NCBI GenBank assembly: GCA_026706595.1
Contig: JAPOYL010000012.1
Span: 1 to 47,520 of the forward strand
Direction of reading: 5' to 3'
Source of the DNA: Gammaproteobacteria bacterium
GTDB lineage: Bacteria; Pseudomonadota; Gammaproteobacteria; UBA4575
Length of the DNA: 47,520 bases
Shown here: in pieces, positions 34,681-45,628 of the stretch
Layout of the letters: the number at the start of each line of letters is the position of its first letter
How positions within the stretch are numbered: the stretch's first letter is position 1
Notes under the pieces: model-generated
Seen by the model: the letters and a program-made list of their open reading frames with translations, nothing else
Database searches by the model: none
What the model was told of the DNA's origin: nothing
Position numbers and translations under genes: made by a program

Positions 34681-35673
34681 ATGAATGGATTACCACAAGT
34701 GAACCCTGATAGTCCGGATCGGGAGAGGCAGAAAATACGTGTGATTTTGGCACAGCCACGTGGCTTTTGTGCTGGCGTAGACCGTGCAATCGCGATTGCA
34801 GAAGGAGCACTGAAACTTTACGAGCCTCCCGTTTACGTACGACATGAAATCGTCCACAACCGCAGAGTCGTTGAAAACCTGAAAGCGAAGGGCGTACGGT
34901 TTGTAGAAGAAATCCATCAGATTCCAGACAATGCAATTGCCGTGTTCAGCGCTCATGGTGTGTCAAAAAAGGTTCAGCAAGATGCGTCGGAGCGTGGCCT
35001 TGAGTCACTTGATGCTACTTGCCCGCTGGTTTCCAAGGTGCACAAGGAAGGCCAGCGTTATGCTGCAAAAGGCTACGATGTGATCTTGATTGGTCACGAG
35101 AATCATCCTGAGGTTGAGGGCACACTGGGCCAAATTCCAGGACCTGTCCATCTTGTCAGCGATGCCCAAGACGTTGAGATGTTGGAAGTGGGTGACCCGG
35201 ACAAGGTCGCTTATGTGACCCAGACTACCCTGTCGGTTGATGATACACGGGATATCATCAAGGCATTGAAGCAGAAGTTTCCAAACATTGCAGGTCCTAA
35301 TACCAAGGACATCTGCTATGCGACCCAGAATCGACAAGCTGCTGTACGTGCTCTTGCCGCTCAGGTTGACTTGATGCTGGTGGTAGGAGCCCACAACAGT
35401 TCCAATTCAAATCGCTTATGCGAAGTCAGCAATGACAGCGGTACACCGAGTCACTTGGTCGAAGACCCGGCAAAAATCGATCCTCTGCTGTTACAGGGAG
35501 TTGAGGCAGTCGGAATCACGGCAGGTGCATCGACACCTGAAGAACTGGTGCAGGAGTTGATTGGCAAGCTGAGGGAATTTGCCGACCTGGAAATCTCGAA
35601 TATGGATGGTATCGTCGAGAATGTACGTTTTGGTCTTCCACCCTCCTTGCGGAGCGTCATCGAAGCTGGATAA
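34681..35673 (+). CDS. ispH: 4-hydroxy-3-methylbut-2-enyl diphosphate reductase IspH
   Basis: IspH is the iron-sulfur enzyme of the last MEP-pathway step, giving IPP and DMAPP. The 330-residue product has the three cluster cysteines Cys30 (RGFCAGVDRA), Cys114 (DATCPLVSK) and Cys212 (DICYATQNRQ). The substrate residues are in VRHEIVHN, FSAHGVS, GHENHPEV and VGAHNSSNSNRL. The N-terminus is about 18 residues longer than E. coli IspH. The gene follows squalene synthase on the same strand after 77 bp, placing isoprenoid supply and use together. Confidence 0.96.
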   Translation: MNGLPQVNPDSPDRERQKIRVILAQPRGFCAGVDRAIAIAEGALKLYEPPVYVRHEIVHNRRVVENLKAKGVRFVEEIHQIPDNAIAVFSAHGVSKKVQQDASERGLESLDATCPLVSKVHKEGQRYAAKGYDVILIGHENHPEVEGTLGQIPGPVHLVSDAQDVEMLEVGDPDKVAYVTQTTLSVDDTRDIIKALKQKFPNIAGPNTKDICYATQNRQAAVRALAAQVDLMLVVGAHNSSNSNRLCEVSNDSGTPSHLVEDPAKIDPLLLQGVEAVGITAGASTPEELVQELIGKLREFADLEISNMDGIVENVRFGLPPSLRSVIEAG

Positions 35674-35758
35674 TCAGGTGTCTGGATGCTTCGGCCAGCC
35701 ATCCGGGGTCGTGGCGGTCCTTTGGCTGTGTACTTTCAAGCCTTAGCCGTAAGCTTGG

Positions 35759-37015
35759 TTAAAAGTTGTAGTTCAGGCGAAATTCTAAAAAGCTATCACG
35801 TCGGATGGGGTCAAACTGAGTATCCTTTTTTTCTACATTGAACAGTGAAAAAAGTTCAAGATTTGCGGACCACTGGTCAGAAATCCGGCGGTTAAACTCA
35901 ATCACAAAGGCACTTGTGGAATAGTCCCGATCTCTCAGAAGACTGGAGAAAATCTCTGTATTTTGGGTGTCATTGAATGCGACGCGTATGCCGATGAGTA
36001 GATCATCGTCAAAAATGTTCGTTGCGTCCTTGCCCCGTTCATCGTAACACCATTCACCAAGTACACCAAAGTCAGCCGCCGTCCCGAGTATAGAATAAAA
36101 CGTGTACTCCGCACCGACCACAAAAGCGGCATAGTCCTCCTCCACATAGCGCAAATTCTGGGAATCAGCGCGGTGAATGGCTTCGAGCTTGAACAACCAT
36201 TCATCGGTAGTCAGCTGTGCATCAATACCAAACTGGCGTATTTGCTCATAATGCGGGACTAACACCAGTTCCCCATTGCGCTGTTCGCTGACTTGGGGCT
36301 GTAGAAGGGGGTCCCTGCTGGTGCCGTCAAAAAAACTCACGCCTATATCGAAAGGTCCGAAGTTCTGACTGTATCGAACTGCAAAATCCATGTGCCATTC
36401 CTTCGCTCCGCTTTCGTAGGAAGGATGGTCGTCATCCACGACAAGTGATGAACGCAGGCGCCCCTTGCGCCCTGGATAGGTACGCTCCCGATGGTGCGGG
36501 AGGATAAATAGCTCAGCTGCACCAAAATTCCCGGACCAAGTGGCATGTGCCATGAGTTGGCCCAGTTCGACTTCTTCATCAGGATGCTCAATCAAATCGG
36601 TCTGGTTTATGATATCCACCAGGTGATGTGACTCAACGACCCCCCAGAACACCCGGTCCACGCCAAGGCGCAATTCCCACTCACCATCTCCAATTTCACC
36701 AAGCAGCAGGAAGTACGCCTCACGCAAGTCTGCATGGCTGCGATCAGGATCTGCGCTGTCATGACGCAAGAATGGAATTAGGGTGAAACTCCAGCCCTCG
36801 ACACTCTCGAAATAGAATTCCGGTTCCAGAACGATCCCGCTGGCAAGGTCTGGTTGACCTGGGTAGGCAGCATTTTCAGGGTACCAGCGATTTTCGAACC
36901 TGACCTGCCCGAAGACCTCGTGGTCAATTTCACTGCCTGCACATATTTGTGCACCCAGGGCCATGGTCAAAAACCAGGCAGCGCGGGTCAGGACTTGCAG
37001 GGGACTGCGCAGCAC
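35759..37015 (-). CDS. Predicted outer-membrane beta-barrel protein
   Basis: The frame starts at GTG 37015, 4 bases after the stop of the LolA-like gene. The 418-residue product begins with a signal peptide (basic start, hydrophobic core, probable cut after CAGS). The rest shows alternating short hydrophobic and polar strands with many aromatic girdle residues, and ends in RLNYNF; a terminal phenylalanine is the usual BAM signal of barrels. I do not recognise a specific family. Relatives of such barrels often accompany LolA-like proteins and RND/MMPL exporters, so it may be an outer-membrane component of lipid or hydrophobic compound transport. That role is inference from the neighbour. Confidence 0.75.
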   Translation of the reverse strand: MLRSPLQVLTRAAWFLTMALGAQICAGSEIDHEVFGQVRFENRWYPENAAYPGQPDLASGIVLEPEFYFESVEGWSFTLIPFLRHDSADPDRSHADLREAYFLLLGEIGDGEWELRLGVDRVFWGVVESHHLVDIINQTDLIEHPDEEVELGQLMAHATWSGNFGAAELFILPHHRERTYPGRKGRLRSSLVVDDDHPSYESGAKEWHMDFAVRYSQNFGPFDIGVSFFDGTSRDPLLQPQVSEQRNGELVLVPHYEQIRQFGIDAQLTTDEWLFKLEAIHRADSQNLRYVEEDYAAFVVGAEYTFYSILGTAADFGVLGEWCYDERGKDATNIFDDDLLIGIRVAFNDTQNTEIFSSLLRDRDYSTSAFVIEFNRRISDQWSANLELFSLFNVEKKDTQFDPIRRDSFLEFRLNYNF

Positions 37016-37019
37016 GACA

Positions 37020-37841
37020 TCAACGTATTCGTCTCAGCCCTGTTTTCGTGAAGTCACGATTATCTAGGTCAGTTTGAAACTGATAATCCGTCCAGGTAAT
37101 CACTGTACTTTTCCCAGTCAAATGATTCACCATCGTCATCTCGCTAGCACGCCAGTAACGATCTAGATATAGCTTGTAGCCTGTCAGGGTAAGCGTTTTC
37201 AGGTGCGCGTTCTTGCGGTCGTAGTACTCGATTTTCTGTGCCCGCAAAGCGTCTTTGTCTTGCCAGATCACTTGGCGGCTGTAACTCGATTTTCTATTGA
37301 CCGGGTACCGTTCCATGACCGTGCAGGTCAAATTCCCACAAGGCTCATCGCGCAGGTACATGTACGTGAATTTTTCTACCTCCGGGCTGCTCATGTCTTC
37401 ATAGGCAAACTCGCTTCCCATGAAAGAACCGGACTGGTTCGAAGAACTGATGCGTTTTACGCGCTTCAAGGCAGGCAAATAAAGCCATTGGTCGTCCGAG
37501 GTATCCTTGTGTCCGTGTATAAGCAATGCAGTCCCCTGGACGTCACGAGGGTTGTCAAAAACAAACAAGCTTTTGTCCCCGTCTTCAAGTACTTCCAGGA
37601 TCTTTACTCGAAGCTGGCGCTGGCTCTCTTGCCCCTGCTTGTTGCGAAGAGTCATGGTTTGCTGGGCCGTTAAATTGCCAAAACCCTGGTCGCGTGCTTG
37701 AGTATCCTGCGCAATTTTCAAACCTATTTCCTCCGGGGTCAGTGATTCCGAGTACACAGGCACTCCGTAAAAGGCGGACAGGATCAGGTAGAGGACAGCC
37801 AGTCGAAACAATGATCGCAGGCGAGGGTAAGCACCAGTCAT
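37020..37841 (-). CDS. LolA-like outer membrane lipoprotein-sorting family protein
   Basis: The ATG at 37841 gives 273 residues and is preceded by a strong ribosome site (GGAGG, 5 bases away); an upstream start at 37892 lacks one. The N-terminal signal peptide ends near YSES (residues ~28-31). The mature part matches the LolA-like PF17131 group: RNKQGQESQRQLRVKILE, SLFVFDNPRDVQGTALL and DDQWLYLPALKRVKRISSS in outline, then GSFMGSEFAYEDM. This group is distinct from the true LolA encoded at 44895-45527. Members usually lie beside an RND/MMPL transporter and a barrel; here only the barrel is present. It probably carries a lipid-like molecule across the periplasm. Confidence 0.86.
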   Translation of the reverse strand: MTGAYPRLRSLFRLAVLYLILSAFYGVPVYSESLTPEEIGLKIAQDTQARDQGFGNLTAQQTMTLRNKQGQESQRQLRVKILEVLEDGDKSLFVFDNPRDVQGTALLIHGHKDTSDDQWLYLPALKRVKRISSSNQSGSFMGSEFAYEDMSSPEVEKFTYMYLRDEPCGNLTCTVMERYPVNRKSSYSRQVIWQDKDALRAQKIEYYDRKNAHLKTLTLTGYKLYLDRYWRASEMTMVNHLTGKSTVITWTDYQFQTDLDNRDFTKTGLRRIR

Positions 37842-37950
37842 GAGTTCCTCCAATAGAGCGCAGTCAGCGATGCAGTGTGTGCGAGGAGGCACGAAAAGTT
37901 CATTGACCGCAGCATAGCAATGTCAAATATCAGCATCAGCTTGGTTAGTT

Positions 37951-39129
37951 TCACCACTCGCTTGATTTTGATGCAAGTACATGGTCGGGCATCTTATAGC
38001 TCACACCGATCTCGTCGTATTGGGAAGCGTTGAGAAGCTGGAGAAAATTCTCTGACTTGATCAACTGTACATCCTTTGTCAGTCGCATGCTAAGCTGCTT
38101 TGCGCGATACATGTGCAGAACTCCCGTGCTGCTGCTTTTCGGGAACTGCAGCTGGTTGGCAAGCTGGCTCCCCACCAGGGCTCTTGAAATACGGTATGCC
38201 AGGTCCCTCATGGAATCCTGTTCATCGAGATCGGACAGTCCTGCGACTAGCGGGATGGATTGTATCAGGGCGTTTGATATGGTTGCAGCATCTGCATCCG
38301 GAGGCGGTTCGCACATGAAGCCGATTTTGAACAGTTCATGCGCCTCTTGCTGGGTGCTAAACAGGATTGTTTCAGGCACACCCATGAGATGACCCACATA
38401 GCGCCATAACTCGAAGATGCTGTCCTTTTCGGTCTGGTTGTAGTTGGCACCTACTGACGTCGAGTGCTCCAGCAGTCTATGTGAAAACAAGGCGGTGGAA
38501 AAACCCATGTGTGCCGCACTTATCGGGGTACCCCAGGCCTTTGTGTCCCATTCGTCTGCAGTTTTTATCAGCTGCCTCACCCGCGCATGAATGAAGCGGA
38601 TGCGCACGGACAATTTCCATCCGTCACCTTTTCTCTGCAGCCCACCGGGGAAAAATATTTCCAGCAAATGCCGGTTGACTTGCTTCAATTGCCTGATGCT
38701 GACATCTGTTTCTTGCAACATGCGGCCCGTGATACCGAATGGCTTACTCATCAACGTCGAAAAGCCTTCGACCAGCACCCCGGTAACCAGTGCAAGCAGT
38801 ATGTCACTTGCTTTGGTGTAGAACGCCTGAATAGCCGGATCAAAGGCCTTGTAGTCAAGCCAGGAAGGGGGTTCATTGATCCGCTCAAAAGCATCACGCA
38901 ACGCTTGGGGTGCGGCACGCAAGACTTCTGTCTGCTGTTCGATTCCGGCAGCGATGAACTGGTGCAGGTCTTCGCTGGGAAGGGCGGAGATTTCTTCCAT
39001 CACCGGATCCAGCTCGGGATCACCTATGCAGGTATGCTTGATGTAATTGTCTGCGGTGGCAAGGTCATGCAGACGAGCCGAGACATAACCTTCGGTGTAG
39101 GCAGAGGGTGCTGGCTGCATTTTCACCAC
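37951..39129 (-). CDS. MpaB/latex-clearing-like oxygenase family protein (DUF2236)
   Basis: The 392-residue product resembles the DUF2236/MpaB family, which includes heme-b rubber oxygenases (Lcp) and fungal MpaB. Visible family elements are LALVTGVLVEGFSTLMSKP near 111-130, the VRIRFIHARVRQLI helix near 175-188 with its conserved Arg and His, and WGTPISAAHMGFST near 201-214, whose His is a candidate heme ligand. No signal peptide is seen. The start is GTG 39129, 7 bases after GGAG; an ATG three codons on is also possible. Function and substrate are unknown. It lies apart from the genes on both sides. Confidence 0.72.
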   Translation of the reverse strand: MVKMQPAPSAYTEGYVSARLHDLATADNYIKHTCIGDPELDPVMEEISALPSEDLHQFIAAGIEQQTEVLRAAPQALRDAFERINEPPSWLDYKAFDPAIQAFYTKASDILLALVTGVLVEGFSTLMSKPFGITGRMLQETDVSIRQLKQVNRHLLEIFFPGGLQRKGDGWKLSVRIRFIHARVRQLIKTADEWDTKAWGTPISAAHMGFSTALFSHRLLEHSTSVGANYNQTEKDSIFELWRYVGHLMGVPETILFSTQQEAHELFKIGFMCEPPPDADAATISNALIQSIPLVAGLSDLDEQDSMRDLAYRISRALVGSQLANQLQFPKSSSTGVLHMYRAKQLSMRLTKDVQLIKSENFLQLLNASQYDEIGVSYKMPDHVLASKSSEW

Positions 39130-39328
39130 AAAGATTCTCCGGTCAACACACTGGCAAGCAGTATACAGCGACCCGTCCAGTGTTTCTCCAGACCACCGGT
39201 ATGATTTTGCGGGTAATTCTAGCAGTGTACATTATTGCTGTCAGATACATGTTGGCATGCGGACTGAAGAATGCTCGGGATCATAGAGAGCACTGGTGCA
39301 TATCCATGTTTTTTGAAAGGATTCCTTG

Positions 39329-40057
39329 CTACGACTTCCAGTTTGCGATATCGATGCTGTTATCCAGTTCCCACGTGAAGTTGGTCAGTTTTTCATCACA
39401 CAGAGGTGTCATGGTCCTTATGTAGTCCCTTCTTGATATGGCCTCGGCTCCAAGGCTCAACAAGTGGGATGAGGGCAGTTGGCAGTCCAGCAACGGGCAC
39501 CCCCAGCTGTACAGGTGGCTGACAATGTAGGTGAGGGCAACTTTGGAGGCGTTCGTCTGGAAGCTGAACATGGACTCGCCGAAAAACATTTTCCCAATCA
39601 TGACCCCGTACACGCCACCAATTAAACGTTCTTGGCAATCCCATAATTCAACTGAATGCGCACAGCCAAGTTGATGCAAGGCTGTGTAGGCTTCTGTCAT
39701 TTCGTTGGTAATCCATGTGCCCCTTGCATAACTTCGAGGTGCAGCACATGCAGTAACCGTCTTTTTGAAATCACCATCAAATGTGACTGTCCATTCATGC
39801 TTGCGCAAAATTTTTCTCAGGCTGGAAGAAATTCTGAATTTTTGCGTATACAGAACGCCTCTTGGGTTTGGAGACCACCACAGGATCGGTTGGCCGTCTT
39901 CATACCAGGGAAAGATGCCTTTACGGTATGCGTTCAGCAGTCGCGTAACGCTCAGGTCTCCTCCCGCCGCAAGTAGGCCATCAGGGTTTTGCAGGGCCTT
40001 CTCTACGTCAGGAAATGGAGCGTTGCAATTGGAGGGGTCTAGCCAGTGAATGTCCAT
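39329..40057 (-). CDS. aat: Leucyl/phenylalanyl-tRNA-protein transferase Aat
   Basis: Aat adds leucine or phenylalanine to proteins with N-terminal Arg or Lys and so marks them for ClpAP through ClpS. The 242-residue product has FPDVEKAL, DGLLAAGGDLSVTRLLNAYRKGIFPW in outline near 26-51, ILWWSPNPRGVL near 58-69, SYARGTWIT near 109-117 and GGVYGVMIGKMFFGESMFS near 147-165. It lies near trxB-ftsK-lolA-rarA as in E. coli, although infA and clpA are not seen. The 199 bp to the next minus-strand gene hold nothing recognisable. Confidence 0.96.
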   Translation of the reverse strand: MDIHWLDPSNCNAPFPDVEKALQNPDGLLAAGGDLSVTRLLNAYRKGIFPWYEDGQPILWWSPNPRGVLYTQKFRISSSLRKILRKHEWTVTFDGDFKKTVTACAAPRSYARGTWITNEMTEAYTALHQLGCAHSVELWDCQERLIGGVYGVMIGKMFFGESMFSFQTNASKVALTYIVSHLYSWGCPLLDCQLPSSHLLSLGAEAISRRDYIRTMTPLCDEKLTNFTWELDNSIDIANWKS

Positions 40058-40078
40058 TTCATCACAACGAAAATCGTT

Positions 40079-42284
<2,206 letters not shown>

Positions 42285-42440
42285 CTAACAATTTAGCCGA
42301 CGATTTTACTATACTCTGGAGGTTGAACCGGCAGTATTGCCTTTGGCCCATGGGGGCGGATTTTACATGAGTTGGGGCAGTATTGCTGTACAATAAAAGC
42401 TCAATGATGGGGCTTGAGTAAAATCCACGATGCAAAAATG

Positions 42441-42466
42441 TTGAATTATAGTTTCAATTAATTCAA
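42441..42466. promoter_or_regulatory. AT-rich perfect dyad upstream of ftsK
   Basis: TTGAATTA (42441-42448) and TAATTCAA (42459-42466) form an 8-bp perfect inverted repeat with a 10-base spacer, 51 bases before the ftsK start in an AT-rich stretch. It could be an operator or simply part of the promoter region. No known regulator site was recognised. Confidence 0.4.
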
Positions 42467-42516
42467 TATCTTAAATAGATAATTTGAGAGTAAGTGATTA
42501 GATTGGCCGAGCTGTC

Positions 42517-44799
42517 TTGAAAAAGCCATCGAAATCCAGTGATCGGGCTTCCTTGCCCAGGGGTCTGCGTGAAAGCGTACTGCTGGTACTGGCTGCACTG
42601 GGTGCCTATCTGATGCTGGCGCTACTCACGTATCAGCAGTCGGACCCCCGCTGGACCCAGGCGGGCCATGACCTGGTTGCAAACAATCTTGGCGGTAGGG
42701 CCGGCGCCTGGTTTGCGGACCTGTTTTTTTTCCTGTTTGGCTACCTCTCATACCTTGCCCCCGTCATGGTGGCCTACAGCGGATGGCTGTTATACCGAGG
42801 TGGAACGGATACACAAGCTGTCGATTACCGGACACTGGGAGTACGCTGGGCTGGTTTCTTGCTGACTTTGGCGGCAGGCTGTGGACTGGCGGCTCTGCAT
42901 TTTCAGTCAGGCTTTCTTCCACATACCGCAGGTGGCGTTCTAGGTGATATTGTCGGTACGGGCTTCCTGGCCGTCTTCAATTTTGTCGGTGCCACTTTGC
43001 TGCTGCTGGCACTGTTTTTTGCCGGTATCACGGTGTTCTCGCATTTCTCATTGTTATGGCTCCTGGACACAACCGGGAAATACATTCTGAAGATCAGTTC
43101 ATGGCTTTGGAGATTGATCAGCCTGCTCAAGGAGAGGCACCTGAGCAAACAGGCAAGAACTGCTCGGGAAAAAGTGGTCAAGGCCAAAAAGGTGAAAATC
43201 CAGAAATCCCCGCCACGCATCGAGCCAACTGTGGAAGAGATCACGCCAAGCAAGCGGGCTGAACGGGAACGCCAGATCCCGCTGTTCGATTCAGTGGAAA
43301 CCGCCTTGCCCCCAACATCCATGCTGGACAACGTTGCCGATGACACCAAGGGATATTCGGACGATGCGCTGGAGGCAATGTCGCGCCAGGTAGAACTGAA
43401 ATTGCTCGACTTCGGAATCGATGCCTCGGTGGTTGAGGTTCATCCAGGTCCTGTAATCACGCGCTTTGAACTACAGCTAGCAGCAGGTATCAAGGTGAGC
43501 AAGGTCTCAAACCTGGCCAAGGACCTTGCCCGCGCACTTTCCGTGGTGAGTGTGCGGATTGTCGAGGTGATTCCGGGCAAATCCAACGTTGGGCTTGAAA
43601 TTCCCAATGAATACAGGGAGCTGGTCGTACTGAGCGATATCCTGCGTTCCGAGACCTACGATGCGTCCTCATCCATCTTGACCCTGGGCTTGGGCAAGGA
43701 TATCAGCGGGCGTCCCATCGTGGTGGATCTTGCAAAAATGCCCCATCTGCTGGTCGCAGGCACTACCGGGTCCGGCAAGTCGGTAGCCTTGAACGCGATG
43801 CTGTTGAGCATATTGTATAAAGCTACACCACAGCAGGTGCGCATCATCCTGATTGATCCCAAGATTTTGGAATTTGCAGTGTATGAAGGGATTCCGCACC
43901 TGCTTTCACCGGTCGTCACCGATTTGAGAGAGGCAGCCAATGCCTTTCGCTGGTGCGTGGCCGAGATGGAAAGACGGTATCAGCTGATGTCGGCGCTCGG
44001 GGTTCGCAGTATCCAGAGCTATAACACGAAGGTGAAGCAGGCCATCGACAAAGGCAGCCCCATACCTGATCCCTTTGCCAGTCAGCAGGAGGGCGGTGAG
44101 CTAGAGGGCAGCCCGGTAGAAACACTGAATCCGTTGCCAAGCATTGTCATCATAGTGGATGAGCTGGCTGACATGATGATGGTTGTTGGCAAGAAGGTCG
44201 AAGAACTCATTGCACGAATTGCACAAAAGGCCCGGGCGGCTGGCATTCACCTGATCCTGGCTACCCAACGTCCCTCGGTGGATGTCATCACTGGCCTTAT
44301 CAAGGCGAACATCCCTTCCAGGATTGCCTTCCAGGTCTCTTCGAAAGTCGATTCACGAACCATCCTGGATCAAATGGGTGCCGAGCAGCTATTGGGCCAT
44401 GGCGACATGCTGTACCTGCCTCCGGGGACCTCCCTTCCCGATCGCATTCATGGTGCATTTGTCTCAGATGAAGAAGTGCACAAGGTGGTTGCCTTCCTGA
44501 AGCAAAAAGGAGCTCCAGCCTATCTGGATGAAGTCACTCAAGATCCCGAGGATGGCAAAGATGTAATACCTGGGCTGGAACCCATTGATAGTCAGGACGG
44601 CGAACTCGATCCACTTTATGATGAAGCGATTGCAATCGTTACAGAAACCCGCAAAGCCTCGATTTCCTATTTGCAGCGAAGATTGAAAATCGGCTACAAC
44701 CGTGCAGCAAGGATCATAGAAGAGATGGAAAACAGCGGTGTTGTCAGTGCTGTTTTATCTAATGGCAGTCGAGAAGTCATTGCTCCTCCACCGGTATAG
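42517..44799 (+). CDS. ftsK: DNA translocase FtsK
   Basis: FtsK is a septal DNA pump that clears chromosome ends and activates XerCD at dif. The start is TTG 42517 ([13 protein letters not shown]); an in-frame stop at 42499 rules out long extensions. The 760-residue product has four N-terminal membrane helices (~18-185), a basic linker (~190-260) much shorter than in E. coli, and the RecA-like motor. Walker [14 protein letters not shown] is near 413-425 and Walker [12 protein letters not shown] near 544-554. The gamma winged helix is at ~695-760 ([21 protein letters not shown] in outline), which reads KOPS. lolA and rarA follow, as in E. coli. Confidence 0.97.
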   Translation: MKKPSKSSDRASLPRGLRESVLLVLAALGAYLMLALLTYQQSDPRWTQAGHDLVANNLGGRAGAWFADLFFFLFGYLSYLAPVMVAYSGWLLYRGGTDTQAVDYRTLGVRWAGFLLTLAAGCGLAALHFQSGFLPHTAGGVLGDIVGTGFLAVFNFVGATLLLLALFFAGITVFSHFSLLWLLDTTGKYILKISSWLWRLISLLKERHLSKQARTAREKVVKAKKVKIQKSPPRIEPTVEEITPSKRAERERQIPLFDSVETALPPTSMLDNVADDTKGYSDDALEAMSRQVELKLLDFGIDASVVEVHPGPVITRFELQLAAGIKVSKVSNLAKDLARALSVVSVRIVEVIPGKSNVGLEIPNEYRELVVLSDILRSETYDASSSILTLGLGKDISGRPIVVDLAKMPHLLVAGTTGSGKSVALNAMLLSILYKATPQQVRIILIDPKILEFAVYEGIPHLLSPVVTDLREAANAFRWCVAEMERRYQLMSALGVRSIQSYNTKVKQAIDKGSPIPDPFASQQEGGELEGSPVETLNPLPSIVIIVDELADMMMVVGKKVEELIARIAQKARAAGIHLILATQRPSVDVITGLIKANIPSRIAFQVSSKVDSRTILDQMGAEQLLGHGDMLYLPPGTSLPDRIHGAFVSDEEVHKVVAFLKQKGAPAYLDEVTQDPEDGKDVIPGLEPIDSQDGELDPLYDEAIAIVTETRKASISYLQRRLKIGYNRAARIIEEMENSGVVSAVLSNGSREVIAPPPV

Positions 44800-44894
44800 T
44801 CACACCGATTGTGCCGGGACCGGCGTGACGCAGGATTGAGCATCGCCAGGCGCCATCAAATTTATCTTGCCAGAGAGTTCGAATAGGGCAGCGA

Positions 44895-45527
44895 GTGATA
44901 CGGATCTGGAAATCATTTTTGGGCAGTGTACTGCTGTTGTTTTCTCTGGCCTGTCCGGGCAGTGAGGCTGTGGGCTTGCTGAATACATTTTTTGCAGAGG
45001 TAAGCTCTTTTCAGGGAAGTTTTCTACAAACCGTCTGGAGTGAAGATGGCAAGCTGGTTCAGGCAGCACGAGGGTCCGTTGCCCTGAGCCGACCAGGCAG
45101 GTTTCGCTTTCAATATGCACAACCTCACAGGCAGCTCATCCTTGCGGACGGAAAGTACCTGTGGGTCTACGACGAGCAATTACAGCAAGCAGTAGCTAGG
45201 CCCATCATGGAAGCATTGGGCAGTGCGCCAATCATGTTGCTGATGAACGCCCGTGTCCTGCAAGATGATTTTGAGATTTTTTCAGCCCCGGATCGAGAGA
45301 ATCTCAGCTGGGTGGAGTTGGTTCCTCATGTTCAGGACACCGAGTTTCACAGCGTGCAGATAGGCCTCGATGAAAAAGGTATCCGAAAAATGGAGTTGCA
45401 CGACCAGTTTTCTCAAAAAACCGTCGTTGAATTCAAGCACCTTGAGCTGAATGTGAGCTTTCCGGATGGATATTTCGTGTTCAAAGCGCCACAGGGTGTG
45501 GATGTCGTGGGTTTTCCGGCAAAGTGA
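44895..45527 (+). CDS. lolA: Outer-membrane lipoprotein carrier protein LolA
   Basis: LolA carries lipoproteins from LolCDE across the periplasm to LolB. The start is GTG 44895 with a weak GGGCAG site. The 210-residue product has a signal peptide (~1-24) and a half-barrel with VSSFQGSFLQTVWSEDGKLVQAARGSVALSRPGRFRFQY in outline (~37-75), LWVYDEQLQQAV near 95-106 and a C-terminal FPDGYFVFKAPQGVDVV. The conserved Arg near residue 59 that gates lipid binding is in place. It lies between ftsK and rarA in the classical order. Confidence 0.93.
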   Translation: MIRIWKSFLGSVLLLFSLACPGSEAVGLLNTFFAEVSSFQGSFLQTVWSEDGKLVQAARGSVALSRPGRFRFQYAQPHRQLILADGKYLWVYDEQLQQAVARPIMEALGSAPIMLLMNARVLQDDFEIFSAPDRENLSWVELVPHVQDTEFHSVQIGLDEKGIRKMELHDQFSQKTVVEFKHLELNVSFPDGYFVFKAPQGVDVVGFPAK

Positions 45528-45613
45528 GAAAGGTCGGCATGCAGGCCTTCTGTCCACACCCGGGGCCTGCTGGGTGGCTTCGGGCAAATTGAGCTGCCAG
45601 CATCCGCACATGT

Positions 45614-45628
45614 GAGGAGACAGTCATT
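45614..45628 (+). promoter_or_regulatory. Shine-Dalgarno and ATT start of rarA
   Basis: GAGGAG (45614-45619) is followed by ACAGTC and then ATT (45626-45628), in frame with rarA. The ATG at 45701 has no ribosome site, and no ATG, GTG or TTG lies in frame between the stop at 45590 and 45701. Confidence 0.6.
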
